A DNA stretch of 64,000 nt, from assembly GCF_934476685.1 (NCBI RefSeq), contig NZ_CAKSNX010000003.1, positions 1 to 64,000 of the forward strand, read 5' to 3'. Below, one piece after another: positions 37,398 through 45,153 of this stretch. Numbering within the stretch: the first letter of the stretch is position 1; the number at the start of each line of letters is the position of its first letter. The notes under the pieces are model-generated. The model did not search any database, had not been told where the DNA came from, and saw only the letters and a program-made list of their open reading frames with translations. The position numbers were made by a program, and so were the translations under genes. The stretch comes from an uncultured Ruminococcus sp. Its GTDB lineage: Bacteria > Bacillota > Clostridia > Oscillospirales > Ruminococcaceae.

Positions 37398-38399
37398 TTA
37401 AGCCTTCATAGCCTCTTCAACAGCAACTGCGCAAGCAACTGTTGCACCAACCATTGGGTTGTTGCCCATGCCGATAAGACCCATCATCTCTACGTGTGCA
37501 GGAACTGATGAAGAACCGGCAAACTGAGCGTCGCTGTGCATTCTTCCCATTGTATCTGTCATACCGTAAGAAGCAGGACCGGCAGCCATGTTATCTGGGT
37601 GGAGTGTACGTCCTGTACCGCCGCCTGAAGCTACTGAGAAGTACTTCTTGCCAGCATCGATTCTTTCCTTCTTATATGTACCTGCAACAGGGTGCTGGAA
37701 TCTTGTTGGGTTTGTTGAGTTACCTGTGATAGAAACGTCAACATTTTCCTTCCACATGATAGCAACGCCTTCTGTTACGTCGTTAGCGCCGTAGCAGTTT
37801 ACCTTTGCTCTGAGGCCTTCTGAGTATGCCTTACGGAATACTTCCTTAACCTCACCTGTGTAGTAATCCATCTCTGTTTCAACATATGTAAAGCCGTTGA
37901 TTCTTGCGATGATCTGAGCAGCGTCCTTGCCAAGACCGTTAAGGATAACTCTCAGAGGCTTCTTTCTTACCTTGTTTGCCTTTTCAGCAATACCGATAGC
38001 GCCCTCAGCAGCAGCGAATGACTCGTGACCTGCCAGGAATGCGAAACACTCTGTTTCCTCTTCAAGAAGCATCTTGCCGAGGTTACCGTGACCAAGACCA
38101 ACCTTTCTCTGGTCAGCTACTGATCCAGGGATACAGAAAGCCTGAAGGCCCTCACCGATAGCAGCAGCAGCGTCAGCAGCTCTTGTGCAGCCCTTCTTGA
38201 TTGCGATAGCGCAGCCTACTGTGTAAGCCCACTTAGCGTTCTCGAAGCAGATAGGCTGAATGCCTTCAACGAGCTTGTAAATGTCAAGACCCTTAGCCTT
38301 ACATACATCAGCGCATTCCTCGATCGTCTTGATATCGTACTTAGCAAGAACATCGAGAATCTGCTTTTCTCTTCTCTCATATGATTCAAATAAAGCCAT
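37398..38399 (-). CDS. GGGtGRT family protein
   Basis: A 333-residue soluble protein carrying the naming motif GGGTGRT in FSVASGGGTGRTLHPDN (about residues 256-262). Other features are an N-terminal helical part (RREKQILDVLAKYDIKTIEEC), Gly-rich GLGHGNLGKMLLEEE, and a C-terminal segment MGRMHSDAQFAGSSSVPAHVEMMG. The family has no proven activity; it always travels with a NifU-like protein, as here, where the two are 14 bases apart. The frequent Gly/Ala phrases suggest a nucleotide or cofactor site. RBS AAGGAGGATTAGTACG. Confidence 0.9.
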   Translation of the reverse strand: MALFESYERREKQILDVLAKYDIKTIEECADVCKAKGLDIYKLVEGIQPICFENAKWAYTVGCAIAIKKGCTRAADAAAAIGEGLQAFCIPGSVADQRKVGLGHGNLGKMLLEEETECFAFLAGHESFAAAEGAIGIAEKANKVRKKPLRVILNGLGKDAAQIIARINGFTYVETEMDYYTGEVKEVFRKAYSEGLRAKVNCYGANDVTEGVAIMWKENVDVSITGNSTNPTRFQHPVAGTYKKERIDAGKKYFSVASGGGTGRTLHPDNMAAGPASYGMTDTMGRMHSDAQFAGSSSVPAHVEMMGLIGMGNNPMVGATVACAVAVEEAMKA

Positions 38400-38413
38400 C
38401 GTACTAATCCTCC

Positions 38414-39106
38414 TTATTCTTTTCTTGGGTCAACGATCTTAACAGCGTCAGCTACTCTGCCGTACTGGCCCTGAGCCTTTTCAAATGCTGTGTTAGCGTC
38501 GTCGCCTGCCTTGATGAAGTCCATCATCTTGCCGAAGTTTACAAACTTATAGCCGATGATCTCATTGTCTTCATTAAGAGCAATACCTGTAACATAACCG
38601 TCTGTCATTTCCAGGTAACGTGGTCCCTTTGCAAGAGTACCGTACATAGTACCGACCTGTGAACGGAGTCCCTTACCGAGGTCCTCAAGACCAGCGCCTA
38701 CTACAAGACCGCCCTCAGAAAAAGCACTCTGTGAACGTCCGTAAACGATCTGGAGGAAAAGCTCTCTCATTGCTGTGTTGATAGCGTCACACACGAGGTC
38801 AGTGTTAAGAGCTTCAAGAATAGTTCTTCCAGGGAGGATCTCAGCTGCCATAGCTGCTGAATGTGTCATACCGGAACATCCGATAGTTTCTACCAGAGCC
38901 TCCTGAATTACGCCTTCCTTTACGTTAAGTGTAAGCTTGCATGTACCCTGCTGAGGTGCACACCAGCCGATACCGTGTGTAAAGCCTGAGATATCCTTGA
39001 TTTCCTTAGCCTTCACCCATTTAGCTTCCTCCGGGATAGGAGCAGCGCCGTGAGCAACGCCCTGTGCGATAGGGCACATTGTTTCAACTTCGTGAGAATA
39101 AACCAT
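38414..39106 (-). CDS. NifU-like iron-sulfur scaffold partner of GGGtGRT protein
   Basis: A 230-residue protein of the iron-sulfur assembly scaffold (NifU N-terminal) type. Candidate cluster cysteines are in GIGWCAPQQGTC, ETIGCSGMTHSAAM and DLVCDAINTAM; ETIGCSGM has the Cys-in-loop look of IscU/NifU. It is first in a two-gene operon with GGGtGRT (14-base gap). The pair may handle sulfur or an Fe-S cluster for an unknown purpose. ATG 39106 follows GAGAGGAG by ten bases. Confidence 0.85.
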   Translation of the reverse strand: MVYSHEVETMCPIAQGVAHGAAPIPEEAKWVKAKEIKDISGFTHGIGWCAPQQGTCKLTLNVKEGVIQEALVETIGCSGMTHSAAMAAEILPGRTILEALNTDLVCDAINTAMRELFLQIVYGRSQSAFSEGGLVVGAGLEDLGKGLRSQVGTMYGTLAKGPRYLEMTDGYVTGIALNEDNEIIGYKFVNFGKMMDFIKAGDDANTAFEKAQGQYGRVADAVKIVDPRKE

Positions 39107-39294
39107 TATTTACATAACTCCTCTCAAGTAATATAGTATAGTTTGTAACATACACATCAATGCATTTACATACAAATATATTATAAACCATATTCCGCTT
39201 TTTTTCAAGTCATTTCGCAGTATTTTAATATATTTTACATATTTAATCAAATTTGATTTCCGACTATTGCCGTTGTTTATGGGACTTCACAAGA

Positions 39295-39350
39295 AATAAG
39301 GGATCGGAAAATGCCTGAGCATACGGCTCTGCACTCTCCGATCCCTTATT
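39295..39350 (-). terminator. long terminator after the SleB-type gene
   Basis: AATAAGGGATCGGA and TCCGATCCCTTATT form a perfect 14-base stem around a 28-base loop, 40 bases downstream of the SleB-type stop on the minus strand, followed by TTATTTC. Confidence 0.85.
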
Positions 39351-39389
39351 CACCTTATCATAATTCTATAACAAATATGATTATAAGCT

Positions 39390-40265
39390 TTATCCCCAGT
39401 AGGATCTCCAAACGTTGAAATAACCCCACGGAATTTTGAAAGTATATGCGATCTTGCTGCTGTTTGTATAGTAGCTTCTGTTGCACCAGTAATAAACGTT
39501 ATAGTCGTTCTTGATGTTCTTGTATGTTGTCTTTCCGTAAACTGCGCCCCATACTGCAAGCTTTACCTTCTTAGGAACTCTTGAATATGTTGCACCATCT
39601 CTTGTAAGACCTGCACTTGACATAAATCCGCCGCTGTTATAGATAACAGACTGGATATTTGAATAGTTTCTGTAATATGGCGCCCAGAGTGAATTTTTTG
39701 AATACTTTGCGGCAACGTAACGGTTTGCAACGCAGTCTGCAACGTAAACGATAGGCTTATCCCAGATATCGCTGTTTATCTGACCTACCTCGTGATAAAC
39801 GATACGGCACATAGCTTCCCAGCCGCCCTTATCGTAGTTCATTCTTGCAGTCTTGAGTTTCTGAACTGAGGAATATGCAGAATACTTGTTGCCTGCATAA
39901 ACTGCTCTTACTCTGAAAGAATACTCTGTTGTTCTCTTAAGATTCTTTACAGTTGCGCTTGCGGCAGTTGTTGAAGCACACTTTTTCCAGTTCTTATACT
40001 GACCGCCCTTGATGTAAAGCTCATAGCTCTTAGCGCCTGATGTCTTTTTCCAGTTTACAATAAGAGTATTAGTCTGCTTATTGTATGGGTGGTTAGCTGT
40101 GCTTTCATATGTCTTTTCCGCAACGAATGACGGAACTGCATATGCTGCAGCGCTTGCTCCCATTTCAGAAATGCCTGACATAACTGTAAGCACTACCATT
40201 GCCATTATAAGCATAAGCGTTCTTTTCAATGTACTGATACCTGTTGTATTCTGTGAATAACTCAT
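39390..40265 (-). CDS. secreted fibronectin-III/SleB-type cell-wall hydrolase
   Basis: About 291 residues. The N-terminus is a signal peptide (RTLMLIMAMVVLTVMSGI to ASAAAYA). Residues about 50-135 form a fibronectin III domain (TLIVNWKKTSGAKSYELYIKGG, in part; RVRAVYAGNKYSAYSS). Residues 145-291 resemble SleB/hydrolase_2 domains: ARIVYHEVGQINSDIWDK-like start, with the Glu in CRIVYHEVG as the likely catalytic residue. Starts at GTG 40277, ATG 40265 and TTG 40229 (behind AGGTATC) are possible; ATG is used. A consensus promoter at 40473-40501 gives a leader of about 200 bases. Peptidoglycan cleavage is inferred from the family. Confidence 0.82.
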   Translation of the reverse strand: MSYSQNTTGISTLKRTLMLIMAMVVLTVMSGISEMGASAAAYAVPSFVAEKTYESTANHPYNKQTNTLIVNWKKTSGAKSYELYIKGGQYKNWKKCASTTAASATVKNLKRTTEYSFRVRAVYAGNKYSAYSSVQKLKTARMNYDKGGWEAMCRIVYHEVGQINSDIWDKPIVYVADCVANRYVAAKYSKNSLWAPYYRNYSNIQSVIYNSGGFMSSAGLTRDGATYSRVPKKVKLAVWGAVYGKTTYKNIKNDYNVYYWCNRSYYTNSSKIAYTFKIPWGYFNVWRSYWG

Positions 40266-40472
40266 TAGATCTGACACGATCCGATCTGATATTTTTCCGA
40301 CCGAACCTGCCGTTTCACACCCTTTCGTTGATTTTGCCGCAGCGCAGTGAACGCATAGGCTTTAAGATTATTTTACTGTGTCGTTCCTTCGTGTCTAAAC
40401 TGTACCATTTTGTAACCGCAAAAGCTAGGTTTGCATTTTAATTATTACAAGTCGGTAACAAATTACTACGTT

Positions 40473-40501
40473 ATTGTAACACACTTAATCGATTTTGTCA
40501 A
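40473..40501 (-). promoter_or_regulatory. promoter of SleB-type gene, followed by a long leader
   Basis: On the minus strand TTGACA (40501-40496), a 17-base spacer and TACAAT (40478-40473). Transcription should start near 40466, leaving about 200 untranslated bases with several hairpins (such as GAACG...CGTTC at 40391-40346). The leader does not match any riboswitch class I can recognise with confidence. Confidence 0.85.
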
Positions 40502-40690
40502 GCACAGCAAAATAAATTAAGGCATTTTGCACAAATAAAACAGAAACAAACGTACAATAGTCATAAAAAAACAGCCTTTTGCATAAGAATTTAACGTACA
40601 AGTCGGATAGAGAGCCGAAACAAATTACAGAGAAAAGTAACAAAAATCATAAAAAGAAAAAATAAAATTCGGAAAGGAAGATCATAAACC

Positions 40691-41614
40691 ATGACCAGAT
40701 ATCTGCCAGAGGGAAAAATTTTTAATTCAGCCGAAAACAGGTACTATCTTCAAAGCGAAAAAAATATGCTGGAGGCACAGCTCCACGGGCTTATTCTTGA
40801 GGGACACGCCGTACTCTGCGACGCTGAACACAATCTGATAGTTGAGCTGCCTTTCGGGCGGGGCATCATTCCACGCTGCGAGGGGGCGATAGGCATTGAT
40901 GACGGTTCGACCCGTGACATTGCTCTTCTGTCGAGGGTGAACAAGACCGTATGTTTTAAAGTCATGAAGATAAACCACACATCTTCCGGAGAAACGGAAT
41001 GCATACTTTCACGCAGGCAGGCGCAGGAAGAATGTATGCGAAATCACGTTTCAAAGCTTACCAGCGGAGATATTATCCCTGCGAAAGTCACGCATTTAGA
41101 GCCTTTCGGCTGTTTTGTTGACATCGGCTGCGGTATCCCCTCCCTTATACCCATAGACGCAATTTCGGTTTCAAGGATATCTCACCCCAACGATCGTTTT
41201 TTCAACGGGCAGGATATTTACGCAGTAGTAAAAAGTGCTGACGACAACAGGATATGCCTTTCGCACAAAGAACTTCTCGGCACATGGAAAGAGAATGCCG
41301 CCATGTTCTCAGCAGGCGAAACCGTAGGCGGAGTTGTGCGCTCGGTCGAGCCTTACGGTATATTCATAGAGCTTGCGCCCAATCTTGCAGGACTTGCCGA
41401 GCCGAGAGAAAACGTCCGTGTGGGGCAGGCTGCAAGCGTATACATAAAGGCGCTTATCCCCGAAAAAATGAAAGTCAAGCTTATAATAGTAGATGTTTTT
41501 GAAAACGGCTGTTTCCCCTCAAAGATCAATTATTTCATCAATTCGGGCAGGATAGAAAAGTGGGTATATTCCACCGAGCAAAGCGACAAAAGCATTATTT
41601 CAGAATTCGTGTAG
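40691..41614 (+). CDS. S1-domain RNA-binding protein
   Basis: A 307-residue protein with two S1 (OB-fold) domains: GDIIPAKVTHLEPFGCFVDIGCGIPSLIPIDAIS at about 121-155 and AGETVGGVVRSVEPYGIFIELAPNLAGLAEP at about 212-242 (both quoted in part). An N-terminal basic region precedes them. It resembles the RpsA/RpsA-like small S1 proteins of Firmicutes, which lack the ribosome-anchoring domains of Gram-negative S1. Role in translation or RNA turnover is inferred. RBS GGAAAGGAAG, ten bases from ATG 40691. Good terminators follow. Confidence 0.88.
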   Translation: MTRYLPEGKIFNSAENRYYLQSEKNMLEAQLHGLILEGHAVLCDAEHNLIVELPFGRGIIPRCEGAIGIDDGSTRDIALLSRVNKTVCFKVMKINHTSSGETECILSRRQAQEECMRNHVSKLTSGDIIPAKVTHLEPFGCFVDIGCGIPSLIPIDAISVSRISHPNDRFFNGQDIYAVVKSADDNRICLSHKELLGTWKENAAMFSAGETVGGVVRSVEPYGIFIELAPNLAGLAEPRENVRVGQAASVYIKALIPEKMKVKLIIVDVFENGCFPSKINYFINSGRIEKWVYSTEQSDKSIISEFV

Positions 41615-41631
41615 TACATATTTTTGTACGC

Positions 41632-41667
41632 AAAACGGACTGCCGCAGCTGAACAGCAGTCCGTTTT
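41632..41667 (+). terminator. terminator after S1-domain gene
   Basis: AAAACGGACTGC and GCAGTCCGTTTT form a perfect 12-base stem around a 12-base loop, followed by ATTGTAC. Confidence 0.88.
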
Positions 41668-41682
41668 ATTGTACTCGCAGCA

Positions 41683-41713
41683 AAAAAGGCGGACCATTAC
41701 GATCCGCCTTTTT
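41683..41713. terminator. terminator between S1 gene and cellobiose phosphorylase
   Basis: AAAAAGGCGGA and TCCGCCTTTTT form a perfect 11-base stem around a 9-base loop. On the minus strand it directly follows the cellobiose phosphorylase stop and runs into TTTTTTG; on the plus strand it runs into CTTATA. Confidence 0.88.
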
Positions 41714-41731
41714 CTTATATTACAGAATAAA

Positions 41732-44140
41732 TTATCCCATTACAACAACAATGTTTGTCTGCGCTGTCATCTTGCACTCGCATACAAAATTGCCGTCAAC
41801 AGCCTCGCCGTTTACAGTCATTGACTTAACGCCGCTCTGAACGTGGTCTGGGTTCTGAATGTCGATAGAAAGGTGCTTGCCTCTGAAGTTCTTTTCGATC
41901 TTAAAACCGTCCCACTCGTGAGGGATAGATGGGCTGATAACAAGACCGTCAGCGTTTGGACGCATACCGCAGATACCCTCTACGCAGCCTACCATTACAG
42001 TTGAACCTGTACCTGTGAGCCAATGAACGTGTGAACGTCCGGCGTATGGTGAACGTGTTGACTCAGTGAACTGACCATGAACGTATGGCTCAAGGATTCT
42101 TACTTCTGCCTTATCGTTCATGCTTGCAGGAGCTGATTCAAGGAAGTACTCGAAAGCTCTGTCGCCGTGACCGAGAAGTGATTCAGCAAGGATAGCCCAG
42201 CCCTGTGTCTGTGAGAAGATACCGCCGTTTTCCTTTGTATCAGGGTTGAAGATGTGCATGAGCGCACCGTCAAAGTAGTGATCTACATAAGGAGGCTCCA
42301 TGATCTTAACACCGTAAGGTGTGTTAAGGATCTCGTGAACGCTCTCCATAGCTGTTTCAGCCTGCTCCTTTGAAGCAAAGCCTGAAATTACAGACCATGA
42401 CTGTGGGTTGAGCCACATAGAAGCCTCAGGATCGTTCTTTGCGCCTACTACAACGCCGTCCTCACGGATACCTCTGATAAATCTGTCATCGTCCCAGCAG
42501 TCAGCAAGGCTCTTGCCAAGCTCTGCCTGTACCTTTTCGATGTATGCAACATACTCAGTGTCATTTCTTTCCTGAGCATAGCCCTTGATAACGCTCATAG
42601 CGTAGTAAAGCTGGAATGCAACGAATGTTGACTCGCCCTTCTTGCCCATTCTCAGGCAGTCGTTCCAGTCAGCGTGAAGACCGGCAGGCATTGCGTGTGC
42701 GCCAAGTCTTTCCATTGAGAATCTGATAGCGTTCTTGAGGTGATCGTAAACAGTATCCTCACCGTTGTTAGCGTAAACGATGACCTTATCGAGGAATTCC
42801 TTGTTGCCGCTTTCGCCGATGTACTTAACGATAGTCGGGAAGAGCCAGAGAGCGTCGTCTGCTCTGTAACATGGGTGACCTGTTTCCTTAGCGTAAACAG
42901 AGTTCTCATCGTTCTCGTCAGGGCAGTTCTCGTGACCTGCGTTGTGGTCGAACTTAACGAGTGGGAGTCCGCCGCCGTTGTCTACCTGTGCAGAGAGCAT
43001 GAACTCGATCTTCTCTCTTGCAAGCTCAGGATTGATGTGGATGATACCCTGAATATCCTGAACAGTATCTCTGTAACCGTAGCCGTTTCTCAGACCGCAG
43101 TAGATGAATGAAGCAGCTCTTGACCAGATGAAAGTAATGAAGCACTGATAAGCGTTCCATACGTCTACCATGTTATTGAACTCATCAGAAGGAGTTTCTA
43201 CCTGGAAGTTGTTGAGCTGACCATGCCAGTAATCAACAAGCTCCTTGATCTCAGCGTCTACCTTGCCTGCTGCATCGTACTCAGCGAGTATCTCATCAGC
43301 AACAGTAGGGTTCTTCTGACCGAGGATATAGATAAGTTCCTTTGTTTCGCCCGGAGCGAGCATGATCTCAGACTGGAGAGCGCCGCAGGCATTTGAGTTG
43401 TAGTTGCACTTGTTGTCGCAGAATCCTCTTTCAACAGCGATCGGGTTGCCGTAATCTCTGTAAGGTCCGATAAAGCTGTCGAGGTTTCCGTTGTAAGCTG
43501 AAACAGGAGCGCCTACGCAGCCGAAGAATCTTTCTCTCCAGTTAGAGCCGTTAGCGTCCTTGCCGCTGTTCTCGTTGATGTGCTGAACGATCTTGTTGCC
43601 TTCAAATGAAGTTCTTGTGATGAACAGTGTGTACTGAAGGTTTACCTGATCCTGCTCATAGTTGTTCTCGTTAGTGAACTCGATGAAACCGAAAGAAGAA
43701 AGGTTTCTGTATCTGTCAGAGTTATTTGTTACCTTAACTCTCCATACTTCATATGTCTTGTTGAGCGGTACATAATATGTAAGCTCTGTCTTTACTTCAG
43801 CATACTCGGAAGTGATAGTTGTATAAGCTGTACCGTGGCGGCACTCTGTCTTATACTGATCCAGAGGCTTGCCGACAGGCTGCCATGTACATGACCAGTA
43901 ATCCTTTGTATCGTTGTCACGGATATAAACATATCTGCCCGGGAGTCCGATATTTGAGTTGAAACGATATCTTGCGATACGTCCGTTAGCGCCGCTCTTA
44001 ACGAAGCTGTATCCGCCGCCGTTGTTTGAAACGATAGCGCCGTACTCAGGTGATCCGAGGTAGTTAGCCCAAGGTGCTGGGGTGTCCGGTCTGGTAATAA
44101 CATATTCTTTGTTTTTCAGGTCAAAATAACCATACTGCAT
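41732..44140 (-). CDS. cellobiose phosphorylase (GH94)
   Basis: An 802-residue enzyme that splits cellobiose with phosphate to glucose 1-phosphate and glucose, saving ATP. GH94 features are an N-terminal beta-sandwich part (residues 1-270), an alpha-barrel catalytic part, and the catalytic Asp in MPAGLHADWNDCLRMGKKGES, quoted in part. The phosphate/substrate loop is in HVHWLTGTGSTVMVGCVEG. There is no signal peptide, so it works on imported cellobiose. Its own promoter lies at 44245-44273. RBS GGAGCGTAATATAAT. It fits a cellulolytic lifestyle with the GH5 cellulase. Confidence 0.95.
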   Translation of the reverse strand: MQYGYFDLKNKEYVITRPDTPAPWANYLGSPEYGAIVSNNGGGYSFVKSGANGRIARYRFNSNIGLPGRYVYIRDNDTKDYWSCTWQPVGKPLDQYKTECRHGTAYTTITSEYAEVKTELTYYVPLNKTYEVWRVKVTNNSDRYRNLSSFGFIEFTNENNYEQDQVNLQYTLFITRTSFEGNKIVQHINENSGKDANGSNWRERFFGCVGAPVSAYNGNLDSFIGPYRDYGNPIAVERGFCDNKCNYNSNACGALQSEIMLAPGETKELIYILGQKNPTVADEILAEYDAAGKVDAEIKELVDYWHGQLNNFQVETPSDEFNNMVDVWNAYQCFITFIWSRAASFIYCGLRNGYGYRDTVQDIQGIIHINPELAREKIEFMLSAQVDNGGGLPLVKFDHNAGHENCPDENDENSVYAKETGHPCYRADDALWLFPTIVKYIGESGNKEFLDKVIVYANNGEDTVYDHLKNAIRFSMERLGAHAMPAGLHADWNDCLRMGKKGESTFVAFQLYYAMSVIKGYAQERNDTEYVAYIEKVQAELGKSLADCWDDDRFIRGIREDGVVVGAKNDPEASMWLNPQSWSVISGFASKEQAETAMESVHEILNTPYGVKIMEPPYVDHYFDGALMHIFNPDTKENGGIFSQTQGWAILAESLLGHGDRAFEYFLESAPASMNDKAEVRILEPYVHGQFTESTRSPYAGRSHVHWLTGTGSTVMVGCVEGICGMRPNADGLVISPSIPHEWDGFKIEKNFRGKHLSIDIQNPDHVQSGVKSMTVNGEAVDGNFVCECKMTAQTNIVVVMG

Positions 44141-44244
44141 ATTATATTACGCTCCTTTTTAATATAGTTTAGGGTAGTTTTCAGCCCAAAAGTCTGTAAA
44201 CGTTCCCAATTATTTTTCTCATTACTTTCATAACGATTATATTA

Positions 44245-44273
44245 ATAATAGCATACAACAAATAATTTTACAA
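44245..44273 (-). promoter_or_regulatory. cellobiose phosphorylase promoter
   Basis: On the minus strand TTGTAA (44273-44268), a 17-base spacer and TATTAT (44250-44245), about 100 bases before the start codon. Confidence 0.78.
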
Positions 44274-44337
44274 GGGGGTACAGGCGAAATTTTTCAATTT
44301 TCCGAAAAAACTTTTTCGTGATTATTGAATTTTGAAA

Positions 44338-44351
44338 CTAAAACGTTTTAG
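44338..44351. promoter_or_regulatory. LacI-type operator palindrome
   Basis: CTAAAACGTTTTAG is a perfect 14-base palindrome with the central CG typical of LacI/GalR-family operators. It lies about 65 bases upstream of the -35 of the cellobiose phosphorylase promoter and 66 bases upstream of the lipoprotein -35 at 44417. Confidence 0.6.
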
Positions 44352-44416
44352 ATATTAACTGCGTTTTATGTAAAAAATGTACAAAACAGCATTTCAAGTT
44401 CCGTCATATCGGTCAA

Positions 44417-44445
44417 TAGACAAATTTTACAGTATATGCTATACT
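44417..44445 (+). promoter_or_regulatory. promoter of lipoprotein gene at 44494
   Basis: TAGACA (44417-44422), a 17-base spacer and TATACT (44440-44445), 49 bases before the ATG. Confidence 0.7.
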
Positions 44446-44493
44446 TGTTTTAACAGGAAAATTATAACTACAAAAAGATAAGGAGCTGATACT

Positions 44494-45081
44494 ATGAAAA
44501 ATGCAGGAAACATTATGCTGGCTATATGCGCCTCAGCCGTACTTCTCTCAGCCTGTGCGGAAAACGGCACACAGTCGCAGGCAGAAAACACATCTTCAAA
44601 GACCGAAACGACCACCACAGCAGCAACAGAAGCGGCTGAAAGCAAAACCGATATATCCGCTACTGATACAGAGAAAAATGAAAAAGTCTACTATATCCAG
44701 CACGGTCCGAGTGATCCTGCTGACGATTCAAAGAAGTGGGTAATATCCGATGAGGATACTGTCGGAAAGATAGACGAATGGTTTGAAAACATTTCTGCAA
44801 AGCTTGATGAATACACTCTTGAAGAGCCTGAGGACACTTCCGACTACTCAAACTCAACTGACTGGTATGCGGTAAGCACCGACGAAACAAGAAATGACGA
44901 AAATTATTTCACCATTGACCTTACATACCGTCAGTATACCGATGAACAGGCTGAGTCGATAAAGGGTACAAATGCATACTTCAACTTCTCATACAGGCTT
45001 GAAAATTATTTTATCCCCGAGGAAGATCTATCTGATATCTACACTATCATAACAGGCGAAACGCTCGAACCTGCTGAATAA
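44494..45081 (+). CDS. secreted lipoprotein of unknown function
   Basis: A 195-residue lipoprotein: hydrophobic signal and lipobox (KNAGNIMLAICASAVLLSAC, Cys 21), then a Thr/Ala/Glu/Lys-rich spacer (residues 25-60) and a small acidic globular part from about residue 65. No catalytic motif. It is divergent from cellobiose phosphorylase with its own promoter, and a LacI-type palindrome lies between the two genes, so joint regulation is possible. A terminator follows at 45088. Confidence 0.82.
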   Translation: MKNAGNIMLAICASAVLLSACAENGTQSQAENTSSKTETTTTAATEAAESKTDISATDTEKNEKVYYIQHGPSDPADDSKKWVISDEDTVGKIDEWFENISAKLDEYTLEEPEDTSDYSNSTDWYAVSTDETRNDENYFTIDLTYRQYTDEQAESIKGTNAYFNFSYRLENYFIPEEDLSDIYTIITGETLEPAE

Positions 45082-45087
45082 AAAATC

Positions 45088-45119
45088 ACTCCGCCGTTGG
45101 TCGATACCTTCGGCGGAGT
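45088..45119. terminator. terminator after lipoprotein and ABC exporter genes
   Basis: ACTCCGCCG and CGGCGGAGT form a perfect 9-base stem around a 14-base loop and run into TTTTTTT on the plus side; on the minus side a TTTTTATT run follows, so it can serve both directions. Confidence 0.88.
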
Positions 45120-45153
45120 TTTTTTCTGTATTGCTGTATTTAACTATATTTTA

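Noticed and set aside
40266..40470. Cyclic-di-AMP (ydaO) or cyclic-di-GMP riboswitch
   Set aside because: The gene type would suit, but I could not find the conserved boxes; kept only as an unclassified leader.
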